The notes below the pieces were generated by a model. The model searched no databases, was not told the origin of the DNA, and saw only the letters and a program-made list of their open reading frames with translations. The translations under genes were made by a program, and so were the position numbers. 64,000 nt of DNA from Pectobacterium betavasculorum (GTDB taxonomy: Bacteria > Pseudomonadota > Gammaproteobacteria > Enterobacterales > Enterobacteriaceae): NCBI RefSeq assembly GCF_000749845.1, contig NZ_JQHM01000010.1, forward strand, positions 40,525 through 104,524. The letters run 5' to 3'. Within the stretch, counting starts at the first letter, position 1. Every line of letters begins with the position of its first letter. Shown here in pieces: positions 8,015-16,321 of this stretch.

Positions 8015-8235
8015 ATTGATACCTCCTGATCTGCCGCGTTCACGGCAGTAGTGTTGATCGGATTGTCTACTGCCGCAATGCAGGCTCGACGAGTAAATAG
8101 ATAGGGTGATGATTTTTTGGCGGGATTCTTTCGTGAATATGCAATACGTCCGGCACGGCACCAGGCTGATAGTGTATCTTCATCAATACCTATAAATGCG
8201 GCGGCTTCTTTTCTAGTTAGCGTTATTTTCTCCAT
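7891..8235 (-). CDS. Excisionase-like helix-turn-helix protein
   Basis: A 114-residue protein. The first 65 residues are a winged helix-turn-helix of the excisionase/MerR-like type ([21 protein letters not shown], then CRAGRIAY), which bends attachment-site DNA and directs integrase towards excision. The start at 8235 has GAGGGA upstream; the longer ORF start lacks one. The C-terminal half, rich in Ser, Thr and Arg, is read from DNA that overlaps the integrase gene in another frame and may be only a tail. It lies immediately upstream of int on the same strand, as in many lambdoid and P2-related elements. Confidence 0.7.
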   Translation of the reverse strand: MEKITLTRKEAAAFIGIDEDTLSAWCRAGRIAYSRKNPAKKSSPYLFTRRACIAAVDNPINTTAVNAADQEVSICQSSAGVPFGTRVSQRQTAAELNSHLKQRTKGRLRSCTTS

Positions 8236-8242
8236 AATTCCC

Positions 8243-8464
8243 TCACTTAGCTTCAGCATCCACGACGCGCACGAAATAGCTCAGCCACAACTTTGCACTG
8301 AATGAATTAGGCGGCAGGGCGGTTATGCGTTTAGCGTGTTTGTCGAGAATGCGGGTGATAATCGGATCGTGGTTTTTTTTCGGCTGGCCTGCTGTCGCGT
8401 TGATGATTTCGCTACGGCAAGACTTAGCAACGCTTCTGATAGCGTTCTCCGTTTCAGTATTCAT
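8243..8464 (-). CDS. 73-aa phage hypothetical protein
   Basis: A small protein of 73 residues starting MNTETENAIRSV, with a basic N-terminal helix and a conserved-looking ITALPPNSFSAKLWLSYFVR end. No known family is recognised. The ATG at 8464 overlaps the stop of the preceding 30-residue gene by four bases (ATGA), and the stop lies eight bases before the start of the excisionase-like gene. Tight coupling in this minus-strand early cluster supports a real gene. The longer ORF reaching 8587 would overlap two other genes and is not preferred. Confidence 0.6.
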   Translation of the reverse strand: MNTETENAIRSVAKSCRSEIINATAGQPKKNHDPIITRILDKHAKRITALPPNSFSAKLWLSYFVRVVDAEAK

Positions 8465-8553
8465 ACAATTGAGATAAAGGCATAAACAGAGCACAAAAAA
8501 GCCGCTGTGATAGCGGCTATGGCGAGCGTTGCGGCTGGGGTTGTTCGCTTCAT
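8461..8553 (-). CDS. 30-aa single-helix membrane peptide, phage cluster
   Basis: A very short gene read directly from the sequence. It starts MKRTTPAATLAIAAITAAFL and continues as one hydrophobic helix ending FISIV, so it should insert in the inner membrane with a positive N-terminus. GAGGT lies about nine bases upstream of the ATG. The start overlaps the DUF5405 stop by four bases and the stop overlaps the next start by four bases, the coupling pattern of a genuine operon member. Function is unknown. Confidence 0.55.
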   Translation of the reverse strand: MKRTTPAATLAIAAITAAFLCSVYAFISIV

Positions 8554-8825
8554 GACACTTCAACCTCACTCCTGAAGGCCGTTTCAATCTCCATCGATAA
8601 TCGCGCTATATGCTGTTCTACGGCCTGCAAAGTCTGCACGTCAGAGGTCATCACTTCCAGGTGGCACAATCGGACAATAAGCTGTGACAGCTTCGGGAAA
8701 TAGCCAATATTTGATAGATACTCACCGCCTGCATCCTTTCCCTCTTTCTTCGTCTTGCGCTCCTGCAAAACGTATTGATACTGGTCTGCTGTAATGACGT
8801 ATTTGTCACCGATGCTGATTTCCAT
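8550..8825 (-). CDS. DUF5405 family phage protein
   Basis: A 91-residue protein that I recognise as DUF5405, found in the early region of P2-like prophages; its function is unknown. Family features are the MEISIGDKYVITADQYQYVL start, the KKEGKDAGGEYLSNIGYFP turn and a C-terminal helix. The start at 8825 is preferred because GGAGATG sits upstream. It is separated from the 56-residue gene upstream by a hairpin with a T-rich tail, so it may have its own promoter or rely on read-through. Confidence 0.75.
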   Translation of the reverse strand: MEISIGDKYVITADQYQYVLQERKTKKEGKDAGGEYLSNIGYFPKLSQLIVRLCHLEVMTSDVQTLQAVEQHIARLSMEIETAFRSEVEVS

Positions 8826-8834
8826 AATCATCTC

Positions 8835-8862
8835 CAAAAATAAGCCCCGCAATCGCGGGGCT
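8835..8862 (-). terminator. Intrinsic terminator inside the prophage cluster
   Basis: On the minus strand an AGCCCCGC stem with a four-base loop and GCGGGGCT is followed by TTATTTTT. It lies between the 56-residue gene and the DUF5405 gene. Confidence 0.65.
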
Positions 8863-8864
8863 GG

Positions 8865-9035
8865 TTAGTCGTCGTTGACCGGAGCGCAGAGTAACGTTGC
8901 CGCTGGTCTCTTTTCGTGAATTAACGTTATCCAATTCTGACACTCGTTAAACGTCATAACGCGCTCAGAAACTGGCAGAGCATCGCAGTAATCATTGCCG
9001 CATGCGCTAACGAGTAGAATGAATCCGATAATCAT
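8865..9035 (-). CDS. 56-aa putative phage lipoprotein
   Basis: A small gene found by reading the minus strand. It encodes MIIGFILLVSACGNDYCDAL and 36 more residues. LVSAC fits a lipobox, with the acylated Cys at residue 12, so a tiny lipoprotein is possible, although the hydrophobic segment is short. Five Cys in all suggest disulfides outside the cytoplasm. Its ATG overlaps the stop of the 291-residue gene by four bases (ATGA), and a terminator hairpin follows. No family is recognised. Confidence 0.55.
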   Translation of the reverse strand: MIIGFILLVSACGNDYCDALPVSERVMTFNECQNWITLIHEKRPAATLLCAPVNDD

Positions 9036-9907
9036 GATTTGCCATTCGGCTGGGGAGCGGCGGCAATCATGGCTTGATAGATCACTTGCGGACTGTTCCC
9101 GCCTGTTTCTTCCAAATGTTTACGCGCAGCCGCGCCACCGGCTTTAATCATCGCTATGCTTGCATTGAGTGGAACAACCGCCCAACCTTCCGGTATAGCC
9201 GGATAGTTGCCGCCTGCATTTGGATGTAGAGCACGGATGCCTTCTTCGATATCGCGTAGCGTTTCTGAATAATCCAGTTGCGCATCGTTACCGAATTCGA
9301 ACGTGCCGGTGTCTGGGTCATGCCGACCGTGTTCGCTATCGTAAGCCTCTCGCTTCTTCTCCACCCACTGCGCAGCAGCTACGATGCCATCACGATAGAA
9401 TGATATGGTTGGCGTCACTTGTTCGGAATTACCGGACAACTTGACCATATCGGTAGTTTCACCGGAATGCTTGGTACCTTCATTGATGAGGGTACCAGAC
9501 TGGAGCATTGCGGCGCGGCAGGCGTTGTAGCCATTCATAAAATCAACAGGGCTTGCTGTGTGAATATCCCCCTTTAATTGAAGCAAAGTGATGTTTTCTT
9601 CTGTCAATTCATCAGGCACTACAGGCAGGGGTGGGGCGGTGAATAGTGGCTGAGAGCGCCAAAACTTAACTTCACGCCCCAAAATTCTGGCCGCGTGCGC
9701 CATAGGTGAATTATCCTCGGCGTCTGAAATCACATTTTGGAGCGTGGGCGCTTTTAAATATGTGAGATAGTCAGGCACTTCCACCGTCAACTCCAACAGA
9801 CCACCGATTAACCATAATAATTCTCCCGTCTTAATCTCTTTTCGTAACCACTCCAAAGTCACCGATAACGGAACAGTGGAAAAGTGATCGGGCTGCTCAG
9901 CACTCAT
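9032..9907 (-). CDS. 291-aa phage accessory protein
   Basis: An acidic, soluble protein of 291 residues without a catalytic motif that I can name. Its mosaic build is typical of enterobacterial phage early-region proteins: an N-terminal block with TLEWLRKEIKTGEL, a middle DFMNGYNACRAAMLQSG segment, and a C-terminal YPAIPEGWAVVPLNASIAMI block that recurs as a module in unrelated phage ORFs. No good Shine-Dalgarno precedes the start, so the start is uncertain. It is first in the minus-strand prophage cluster. Confidence 0.65.
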   Translation of the reverse strand: MSAEQPDHFSTVPLSVTLEWLRKEIKTGELLWLIGGLLELTVEVPDYLTYLKAPTLQNVISDAEDNSPMAHAARILGREVKFWRSQPLFTAPPLPVVPDELTEENITLLQLKGDIHTASPVDFMNGYNACRAAMLQSGTLINEGTKHSGETTDMVKLSGNSEQVTPTISFYRDGIVAAAQWVEKKREAYDSEHGRHDPDTGTFEFGNDAQLDYSETLRDIEEGIRALHPNAGGNYPAIPEGWAVVPLNASIAMIKAGGAAARKHLEETGGNSPQVIYQAMIAAAPQPNGKS

Positions 9908-9939
9908 CTGTCACAACCAACTGGAAGACATTCATTTAG

Positions 9940-10258
9940 GATGAATGGCTACGACATTTGGTCGAGATGGCGCTCGCCAATAACCGAGAATAACGCTGCC
10001 GTTATTTTCCCGCGGAAGCAGCATGGCTAACCTTAGTGTGGCAAATCTGCGAAAGGATATTGCAGTAGCTGATTATGAAAAAACTATTCAGACGACGTTT
10101 CGTGATGTGTCAGATGCTCTTGATGCAACGGATACATTACGGCGGGAAGCGTTGGCACAGGAAAGCGCTGACCTCGTTTTTCAAAGAAAATCTGAAGTAA
10201 TACAAAGAAGGGCGTCCTATCGGAACGTTCTTATACCCCCACGATATTGCTGGTGACC
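9940..10258 (+). pseudogene. Remnant of an RND-type outer-membrane efflux gene (NodT/CusC family)
   Basis: Two pieces of an outer-membrane factor remain. The first (9940-9992, frame 1) reads HLVEMALANNRE and a stop, matching the N-terminal LV..AL.NN.D block. The second (from 9993, another frame) reads TLPLFSRGSSMANL, then VANLRKDIAVADYEKTIQ and FRDVSDALDA, matching the C-terminal alpha-hairpin repeat. The several hundred residues that should lie between are missing, the frame differs, and similarity ends near 10200. This is a deletion scar at the right edge of the prophage region. Confidence 0.75.
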
Positions 10259-11137
10259 CGTTTCATGGCAGGTTTTGATAGCACCATACCTGATTCCTCA
10301 TTTCTCTCTGCGTTGTGCTTTTGCGCCAAGTATCTTCTGGAGAGTTCTCCTGCCGGATGATTACTATTTTTTAACCTGAAAACGTCACTTAAAAGATCAC
10401 TTCACTGCTTTGCTCGGTAGTTTTTGTTATGAAATGCCGAAAATTTTAACCGCCTGGTTAATTAAACTGGTTGTGTGTTTTTTAATAGTATAAAAATCTA
10501 ATAATTTTCATTAAAAAATCAATGATTGCTAAACTATCTAATATTTATTTCTTAACATGAAAATAGTTTCTTAAGGTTATAGAGATATTTATTCTGCCAA
10601 AAGTAAAAAATAAAGAGTGAATGTTTTTACTAAATTAAAATTAATGAGTTATTTTTAAGTTTTGTAATTTATTAGTGGGTTAAGTATTTCGTTTTTAACG
10701 AAATTAAAAGGCGCGAAATATATTCTTTTTCCGCCAATTGAAACCCTATGAGTTATTCTATTTTTTTATGGGTATTTTTGCTTAGGTTTAACTTAAGATT
10801 TTGTTTTTACTTGGCTTTTTGTTTTAGTGGTTCTATTTACTTGCTCTGCTATATAATCATTGACCATACGTTTATGTTGTGTGTATGATTCAAACTCGAA
10901 ATATGAATGTATTTTACTTCCTTCTTGGTGTGACTCTTTTACACCGATATAAATCGTAAAGTTACGAATTTATTATGGTTTTTTAACTCAGTTTTAATTT
11001 ATTTCATCTCGCTGGTCGAAAAACAAATACGTTATTTGTTTGCCGAACTACTGCCGTGCTTATGGTTTTCGGCGGGTTTTTGGTAGGAGTCGACTTTACT
11101 TTCCCGGGCTCGAGTGCCCTTACGTTGGTATAGACAC
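10259..11137. promoter_or_regulatory. Gene-free AT-rich leader upstream of the T6SS operon
   Basis: About 880 bases, strongly AT-rich, without a convincing ORF on either strand. It must contain the T6SS promoter and probably a long untranslated leader. I searched for a sigma54 site (GG, ten bases, GC), because the operon encodes a sigma54 activator, and found no good match. The AT-richness would suit H-NS silencing, which is inference. Confidence 0.5.
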
Positions 11138-11641
11138 ATGGCAAAAGGAACTGATGGTGCATCTGTTGCACCAAAGGAACGTATTAATATCAAATATGTT
11201 CCGGCCACTGGTGGTCAGCAGGCAGAAATAGAATTGCCGTTAACGCTGATGATCGTGGGAAATATGAAAGGGCGCACAGAGGAAACGCCGATCGAAGAAC
11301 GTCAGACCGTATCGATCGATAAAACCAATTTTACCTCCGTGATGAAAGAAGCAAACCTGGAACTGAATTTCAGTGTGCCAAATCGCCTTGAAGAAGAAAA
11401 TCAGGACGATCTGCCAGTGAAACTGAGTATTGGCGGTTTGAATGATTTCTCCCCTGACCGCATCGCCCAGCAAGTGCCTGAATTACGTAAGCTGCTTGAT
11501 TTACGTGAGGCTCTGGTCGCACTGAAAGGCCCCCTCGGTAATATCCCTTCATTCCGTAATCGTTTGCAGGATCTGTTGTCCAGCGAAGAAGCCAGAGAAC
11601 AGCTTTTGAAAGAGCTCGATCTGGTGAAACCCGCCGAATAA
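11138..11641 (+). CDS. tssB: TssB, T6SS contractile sheath small subunit
   Basis: Sheath protein TssB (VipA), 167 residues, which interlocks with TssC to build the contractile sheath around the Hcp tube in the cytoplasm. The family start is seen as PKERINIKYVPATGG, with the TPIEERQTVSIDKTNF segment and a C-terminal VPELRKLLDLREALVALKGPLGN block that forms the helix bound by TssC. The start at 11138 (MAKGTDGAS) is chosen over the upstream in-frame ATG at 11114 because it gives the usual length and N-terminus. It is the first gene of the operon, 31 bp before tssC. Confidence 0.95.
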   Translation: MAKGTDGASVAPKERINIKYVPATGGQQAEIELPLTLMIVGNMKGRTEETPIEERQTVSIDKTNFTSVMKEANLELNFSVPNRLEEENQDDLPVKLSIGGLNDFSPDRIAQQVPELRKLLDLREALVALKGPLGNIPSFRNRLQDLLSSEEAREQLLKELDLVKPAE

Positions 11642-11672
11642 TTGATGTTTACTGACGAAATAGGGAAACGAT

Positions 11673-13151
11673 ATGTCAATAATTGAAGAACAGGCTCAGG
11701 CAGGGGCGGCCAGCGCCTCTGGATCATTGCTTGATGACATCATGGCTCAAGCGCGCATCAGCCCGGTCGATGAAGGTTATAGCGTAGCTAAACAGGGTAT
11801 TGCTGCGCTGGTTGCTAACATTCTTGATAGCGGTAATGCAGCAGAACCCGTGAATAAAGCGCTGGTCGATAGCATGATCGTTGAACTGGACAAAAAACTC
11901 AGCAAGCAAATTGACGTTATTTTGCATGCGAAAGAACTTCAGGAACTGGAGTCTTCCTGGCGTTCAATGAAACTGCTGGTTGATCGCACCGATTTCCGTG
12001 AAAACATCAAACTGTTGGTGTTGCATGCGACGAAAGAAGAGCTGTTGGAAGACTTCGAATTCGCGCCTGAAATCTCACAGTCTGGCTTCTATAAACATGT
12101 TTACTCCAGCGGATATGGCCAGTTCGGCGGTCAGCCTATCGGTGGCGTGATCGGTGACTATGCGCTGACGCAAAGTTCACCAGACATCAAACTGATGCAG
12201 TATGTCAGCGCCGTTGGCGCGATGGCGCATGCGCCGTTCATCTCTTCCGTTGCTCCGACCTTCTTTGGTGTGGATCGCTTCACCGATCTGCCTTCCATCA
12301 AAGATCTGAAATCTGTTTTCGAAGGCCCCGCCTATACAAAATGGCGCGCGCTGCGCGAATCTGAAGACGGCCGCTATCTTGGGCTGACGGCGCCGCGCTT
12401 CCTGGCTCGCTTGCCTTATGACCCGGTAGAAAACCCAATTAAGGGCTTCAACTACAAAGAAGATATCAGCACCGATCACGAACACTATCTGTGGGGCAAC
12501 ACCGCCTATCTGATGGGAACGGCGCTGACGGACAGCTTCGCGAAATACCGCTGGTGTCCAAACATCATTGGCCCGCAGAGCGGCGGTGCGATTACCGATC
12601 TGCCAGTGCATGTTTACGAAGCCATGGGCCAACTTCAAGCCAAAATCCCGACGGAAGTTCTGATCACCGATCGTCGCGAATATGAAATGGCTGAAGAAGG
12701 CTTTATCACGCTGACGATGCGCAAAGACAGCGACAATGCTGCGTTCTTCTCGGCTAACTCGGTACAGAAGCCGAAGGTATTCCCGAACACCAAAGAAGGC
12801 AAAGAAGCGGAAACCAACTACAAGCTGGGTACGCAACTGCCGTATATGTTCATCATTAACCGTTTGGCGCACTACATTAAAGTGCTTCAGCGTGAACAGA
12901 TTGGCTCATGGAAAGAGCGTCAGGATCTTGAGCGTGAGTTGAATACCTGGATTAAACAGTACATCGCCGATCAAGAGAACCCGCCGGCAGATGTTCGTAG
13001 CCGTCGTCCTCTGCGTGCTGCACAGATCAAAGTGCTGGATGTAGAAGGAGAACCAGGTTGGTATCAGGTCACCATGTCTGTGCGCCCGCACTTCAAGTAC
13101 ATGGGGGCGAACTTTGAGCTGTCGCTGGTAGGGCGTTTGGATAAGGAATAA
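11673..13151 (+). CDS. tssC: TssC, T6SS contractile sheath large subunit
   Basis: Sheath protein TssC (VipB), 492 residues, the usual length. Conserved blocks include the N-terminal helix with VDSMIVELDKKLSKQIDVIL, the SWRSMKLLVDRTDF segment, the GQPIGGVIGDYAL turn and the AHYIKVLQREQIGSWKE handshake helix, then SVRPHFKYMGANFELSL. It polymerises with TssB into the sheath, which is disassembled by TssH after contraction. AGGGAAA lies upstream of the ATG. Strong codon adaptation, as expected for an abundant structural protein. Confidence 0.97.
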   Translation: MSIIEEQAQAGAASASGSLLDDIMAQARISPVDEGYSVAKQGIAALVANILDSGNAAEPVNKALVDSMIVELDKKLSKQIDVILHAKELQELESSWRSMKLLVDRTDFRENIKLLVLHATKEELLEDFEFAPEISQSGFYKHVYSSGYGQFGGQPIGGVIGDYALTQSSPDIKLMQYVSAVGAMAHAPFISSVAPTFFGVDRFTDLPSIKDLKSVFEGPAYTKWRALRESEDGRYLGLTAPRFLARLPYDPVENPIKGFNYKEDISTDHEHYLWGNTAYLMGTALTDSFAKYRWCPNIIGPQSGGAITDLPVHVYEAMGQLQAKIPTEVLITDRREYEMAEEGFITLTMRKDSDNAAFFSANSVQKPKVFPNTKEGKEAETNYKLGTQLPYMFIINRLAHYIKVLQREQIGSWKERQDLERELNTWIKQYIADQENPPADVRSRRPLRAAQIKVLDVEGEPGWYQVTMSVRPHFKYMGANFELSLVGRLDKE

Positions 13152-13156
13152 GACTC

Positions 13157-13588
13157 ATGCCGTCTCTTTCTGCCTGGGAAAGGGGAAACGCGGCAAGTCT
13201 GTTTGATCGTATCCGTGGGGAGGAACGTCGTTCCTCCCCTGAAACGGAAGTTGAAGCACTGATCGAGTCCGTTAAGCGTCAACTGGATAATGTGCTCAAC
13301 ACCCGGCCCGGAAATTGTCGCAGCGCACCTGAGCTTGGCGTGATTGATTTTAATGACGCGACGCAGGGTGGTGCGGATATCCGGGGGAAAATCCGGGAGG
13401 CGATCCGACAGTGTATCTGTCGCTTTGAACCGCGAATTGTGCATGTGGATGTCGACGCATCGGACTATTTATTGAATCCGATGGAGATGTCGTTTCAGGT
13501 TACCGCCCGGGTCAGATTGGAAGATCTGGAGCAGGTCGCCTCTTTCAATATCCATATGGATAGCCACCGCCATTACAGAATGATCTGA
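13157..13588 (+). CDS. tssE: TssE, T6SS baseplate gp25-like protein
   Basis: A 143-residue baseplate wedge protein related to phage T4 gp25. It carries the gp25 core with the EPRIVHVDV segment near residue 92, which includes the conserved Glu-Pro-Arg, and ends with a SFQVTARVRLEDLEQV strand region. TssE nucleates sheath polymerisation in complex with TssF, TssG and TssK. It begins five bases after tssC and ends two bases before tssF. Confidence 0.93.
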   Translation: MPSLSAWERGNAASLFDRIRGEERRSSPETEVEALIESVKRQLDNVLNTRPGNCRSAPELGVIDFNDATQGGADIRGKIREAIRQCICRFEPRIVHVDVDASDYLLNPMEMSFQVTARVRLEDLEQVASFNIHMDSHRHYRMI

Positions 13589-13590
13589 TT

Positions 13591-15357
13591 ATGTCACTGG
13601 AACATTTTTTCAGGGATGAACTGACCTACTTGCGCCTGCAAGGGCGTGAATTCGCCAAGGCGCACCCTGAGCTTACCCGATTTTTGTCAGAACAAACCAC
13701 GGATCCAGACGTCGAGCGTTTGCTGGAAGGGTTCGCCTTTTTGACAGGGAGCCTGCGGGCGAAGATCGAGGATGAATTTCCTGAACTGACACACGGTCTG
13801 CTGGGCATGCTATGGCCTAATTACCTGCGCCCCGTACCGAGCATGACCATTATGCAGTTTTCGGTACTCCCCGGCGCGATTGCTCAACCCGCGTTTGTTG
13901 AGCGTGGCTGTGAGCTAGACAGTCTACCGATTGACGATGTGGTCTGCCATTTTCAGACCTGCCACGATGCCTGGATTTATCCGGCGGATATCCGCGACAT
14001 CAAGGTACAGAGCGGCAACGATCTTTCCACCATCACGCTGGATATTGGGCTGCATGGTCCGCTATCACTCAGCGATCTGCAACTCGACAAACTGCGCTTT
14101 TATCTAGGCGGTGATACCTATACGGCCTACGAACTCTATTTCTGGATCGCCAGCCAGCTTTCACACATTGAGCTGGAAGTTGATGGCCAACGCTTCCGTC
14201 AGGAAGCCAGCGTGCTGAAGACGGTCGGCTTTGAGCGCGAAGATGCATTATTGCCGTACCCCGGCAATGTCTATTCTGGCTACCGCATCTTGCAGGAGTA
14301 CTTTTGTTTTCCTGAAAGTTTTCTCTTTTTCCAGCTTGCTGGCGCAGTGTGGCCGGATCTTCCGCTGACGATAACGGAATTCCGTCTGCATTTTTGCTTT
14401 GACCGCCCGCTGCCAGCTGAACTGAAAATCCGTCCTGACTCGTTCATGCTCAACTGTGTGCCGGCAATCAATCTCTTTCAGCACGATAGCGAACCGATCA
14501 ACCTCAGCGGACGCCAGACGGATTACCCGTTGAAAGCCAGCTACCGCAACGCCGATAGTTTTGAAATTTTCTCTGTGGATAAGGTTGAAGGCTGGGTTGA
14601 AGGGAATTCAGGTCGTGCCAGGGGCATTCCGCGCACCTATCAGCCTTTTGAGAGCTTTCAGCACCAAATCGAACGAGCCAAAGGACGGCTCGCGCTTTAT
14701 TACCGCATCCGGGTAAGAGAAGCCGTCAACGGCAACGGTTTTGATCACATGCTCTCTTTTGTGCGTGGTGATGAGCAAGAAGTGATTGATCTGGACGAGT
14801 CCATCTCGGTCACCCTGACCTGTACCAATCGATCGCGGGCGGCACAGCTGTCCGTTGGGGCGATCTGCGTACCAACCGGGAATTCGCCGTCTTTTGCGAC
14901 GTTTCGTAATTTGGTTCGTCCGACGCGCCCATTACGGCCTGCGATGGATGGCAGCTTGCATTGGACGCTGATCTCCAACCTGTCCCTGAACTATGTGTCG
15001 CTACTGCGGCGTGATGCGCTGGTACAGATTCTGCGTACCTACGATTTCCCGGCACTGCACGATAAGCAGGCAGAACAAGCCTCGCGTAAGCGTCTGACGG
15101 GTATCGAGTCTATTGAAACCACTCCTATCGATCGTCTGGTTCAGGGGATGCCGGTTCGCGGCTTGAAATCCATCCTGTCGGTACGGCAATCCGCGTTTTC
15201 CAGTGAGGGAGAACTCTATCTGTTTAGCACGGTGCTGGCGCATTTCTTCTCTCTATACGCCAGCGTTAACGCTTTCCACCTGCTGGAAGTGGTCAACATC
15301 GATAACAAGGAGCGCTACCGATGGCCGGTACAGATAGGTCAACACTCAATGATGTGA
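13591..15357 (+). CDS. tssF: TssF, T6SS baseplate subunit
   Basis: A 588-residue baseplate protein (VasA, T4 gp6-like). It starts with the diagnostic FFRDELTYLRLQGREFAKAHPEL and continues with DPDVERLLEGFAFLTG and the LLGMLWPNYLRPVPSM block; length is normal. TssF and TssG form the wedge that carries the sheath platform. Its last 37 bases overlap tssG in another frame, which suggests translational coupling of wedge partners. Confidence 0.95.
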   Translation: MSLEHFFRDELTYLRLQGREFAKAHPELTRFLSEQTTDPDVERLLEGFAFLTGSLRAKIEDEFPELTHGLLGMLWPNYLRPVPSMTIMQFSVLPGAIAQPAFVERGCELDSLPIDDVVCHFQTCHDAWIYPADIRDIKVQSGNDLSTITLDIGLHGPLSLSDLQLDKLRFYLGGDTYTAYELYFWIASQLSHIELEVDGQRFRQEASVLKTVGFEREDALLPYPGNVYSGYRILQEYFCFPESFLFFQLAGAVWPDLPLTITEFRLHFCFDRPLPAELKIRPDSFMLNCVPAINLFQHDSEPINLSGRQTDYPLKASYRNADSFEIFSVDKVEGWVEGNSGRARGIPRTYQPFESFQHQIERAKGRLALYYRIRVREAVNGNGFDHMLSFVRGDEQEVIDLDESISVTLTCTNRSRAAQLSVGAICVPTGNSPSFATFRNLVRPTRPLRPAMDGSLHWTLISNLSLNYVSLLRRDALVQILRTYDFPALHDKQAEQASRKRLTGIESIETTPIDRLVQGMPVRGLKSILSVRQSAFSSEGELYLFSTVLAHFFSLYASVNAFHLLEVVNIDNKERYRWPVQIGQHSMM

Positions 15358-16319
15358 CGTTCCGTCAGGATGTCTCACGCTTTAATTTTTTCCAATTGGT
15401 GGAGTTGCTTAATCAACTGGAAGGCGTGGATCTGGAACAAGAGCTGGATTTTCGCCCTGAACAGGAGCGTCTGCGCTTTCGCTCTACGGCATCTATTGGC
15501 TTTCACCCCAGCGATATTTTGCAGGTGGGATGCGATGAAGAGGGGCGTCAGGAGTTGGAGGTCGCGTTTCTGGGCCTGCACGGCAGCCAGTCGCCGATGC
15601 CCGGCTATTACCTTGAAGAGTTGGCCTGGGAATACGCGCAGGGCGAACAGAAGCTGGGTGTGTTTCTCGATTTCTTCCATCACCGCTTACTCACGCTGTT
15701 GCATCGCGCATGGCGTAAATACCGCTATCACGTCCGCTTTCAGAATGAGGGGGAGGATGGATTCTCTCGGCTGATGTTCGCGCTCGTCGGGTTAGGGAAT
15801 GATGCCGTGCGCGACAGCCTGCCGGTTAACCGCGCCAAGATGCTGTCCTACGCTGGGGTGCTGGCAAGCCCCAGCCGTTCCCCGGAAGTCGTCGCGGGTC
15901 TGGTTATTCACTGTTTTGATCTGGATGACGTCGCCGTCATGGCCTGGCAGCACCGCCGTGTTCCCATTCATGAAGGGCAGCAAAACCGCCTGGGAAAAGG
16001 AAACATGATGTTAGGTGGTGATTTTGTTATTGGCGACAAAGTGAATGACTGCGCCGGCAAATTTTTGCTCAAGGTCGGCAATCTCAGCTTTAGCCGCTTT
16101 CTCAGCTTTTTGCCCAACGGCGAGCATTTTCAGCCGCTGGTGCGTTTTGTCTCTTTCATTCTTCGCGATCAGTTGGCCTGGGATCTGCGTCTTGGTTTCG
16201 CGGAAGGCGAAGCTAAGGGCTTAAGCCTGGGAAGTGAGCAAAGCAGCCGGTTGGGATGGAGCAGCTTTCTCGGGCAGCCACCCACGGACCCCTATGTGAC
16301 GATTTGTGTGCAGGAGTAA
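15321..16319 (+). CDS. tssG: TssG, T6SS baseplate subunit
   Basis: A 332-residue baseplate protein (VasB). Conserved parts are FNFFQLVELLNQL, the GFHPSDI turn, LGLHGSQSPMPGYYLEEL and the FLDFFHHRLLTLLHRAWRKY segment. It pairs in a 2:1 complex with TssF in the wedge. AAGGAG sits eight bases before the ATG inside the tssF end, so the overlapping start is well supported. Confidence 0.95.
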   Translation: MAGTDRSTLNDVTFRQDVSRFNFFQLVELLNQLEGVDLEQELDFRPEQERLRFRSTASIGFHPSDILQVGCDEEGRQELEVAFLGLHGSQSPMPGYYLEELAWEYAQGEQKLGVFLDFFHHRLLTLLHRAWRKYRYHVRFQNEGEDGFSRLMFALVGLGNDAVRDSLPVNRAKMLSYAGVLASPSRSPEVVAGLVIHCFDLDDVAVMAWQHRRVPIHEGQQNRLGKGNMMLGGDFVIGDKVNDCAGKFLLKVGNLSFSRFLSFLPNGEHFQPLVRFVSFILRDQLAWDLRLGFAEGEAKGLSLGSEQSSRLGWSSFLGQPPTDPYVTICVQE

Positions 16320-16321
16320 AT

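Noticed and set aside
10259..11137. Sigma54 promoter upstream of tssB
   Set aside because: Candidate GG...GC pairs have spacings of 7, 8, 11 or 12 instead of 10.
12177..12872. 231-codon minus-strand ORF within tssC
   Set aside because: A shadow of the conserved TssC frame; no ribosome site or family.
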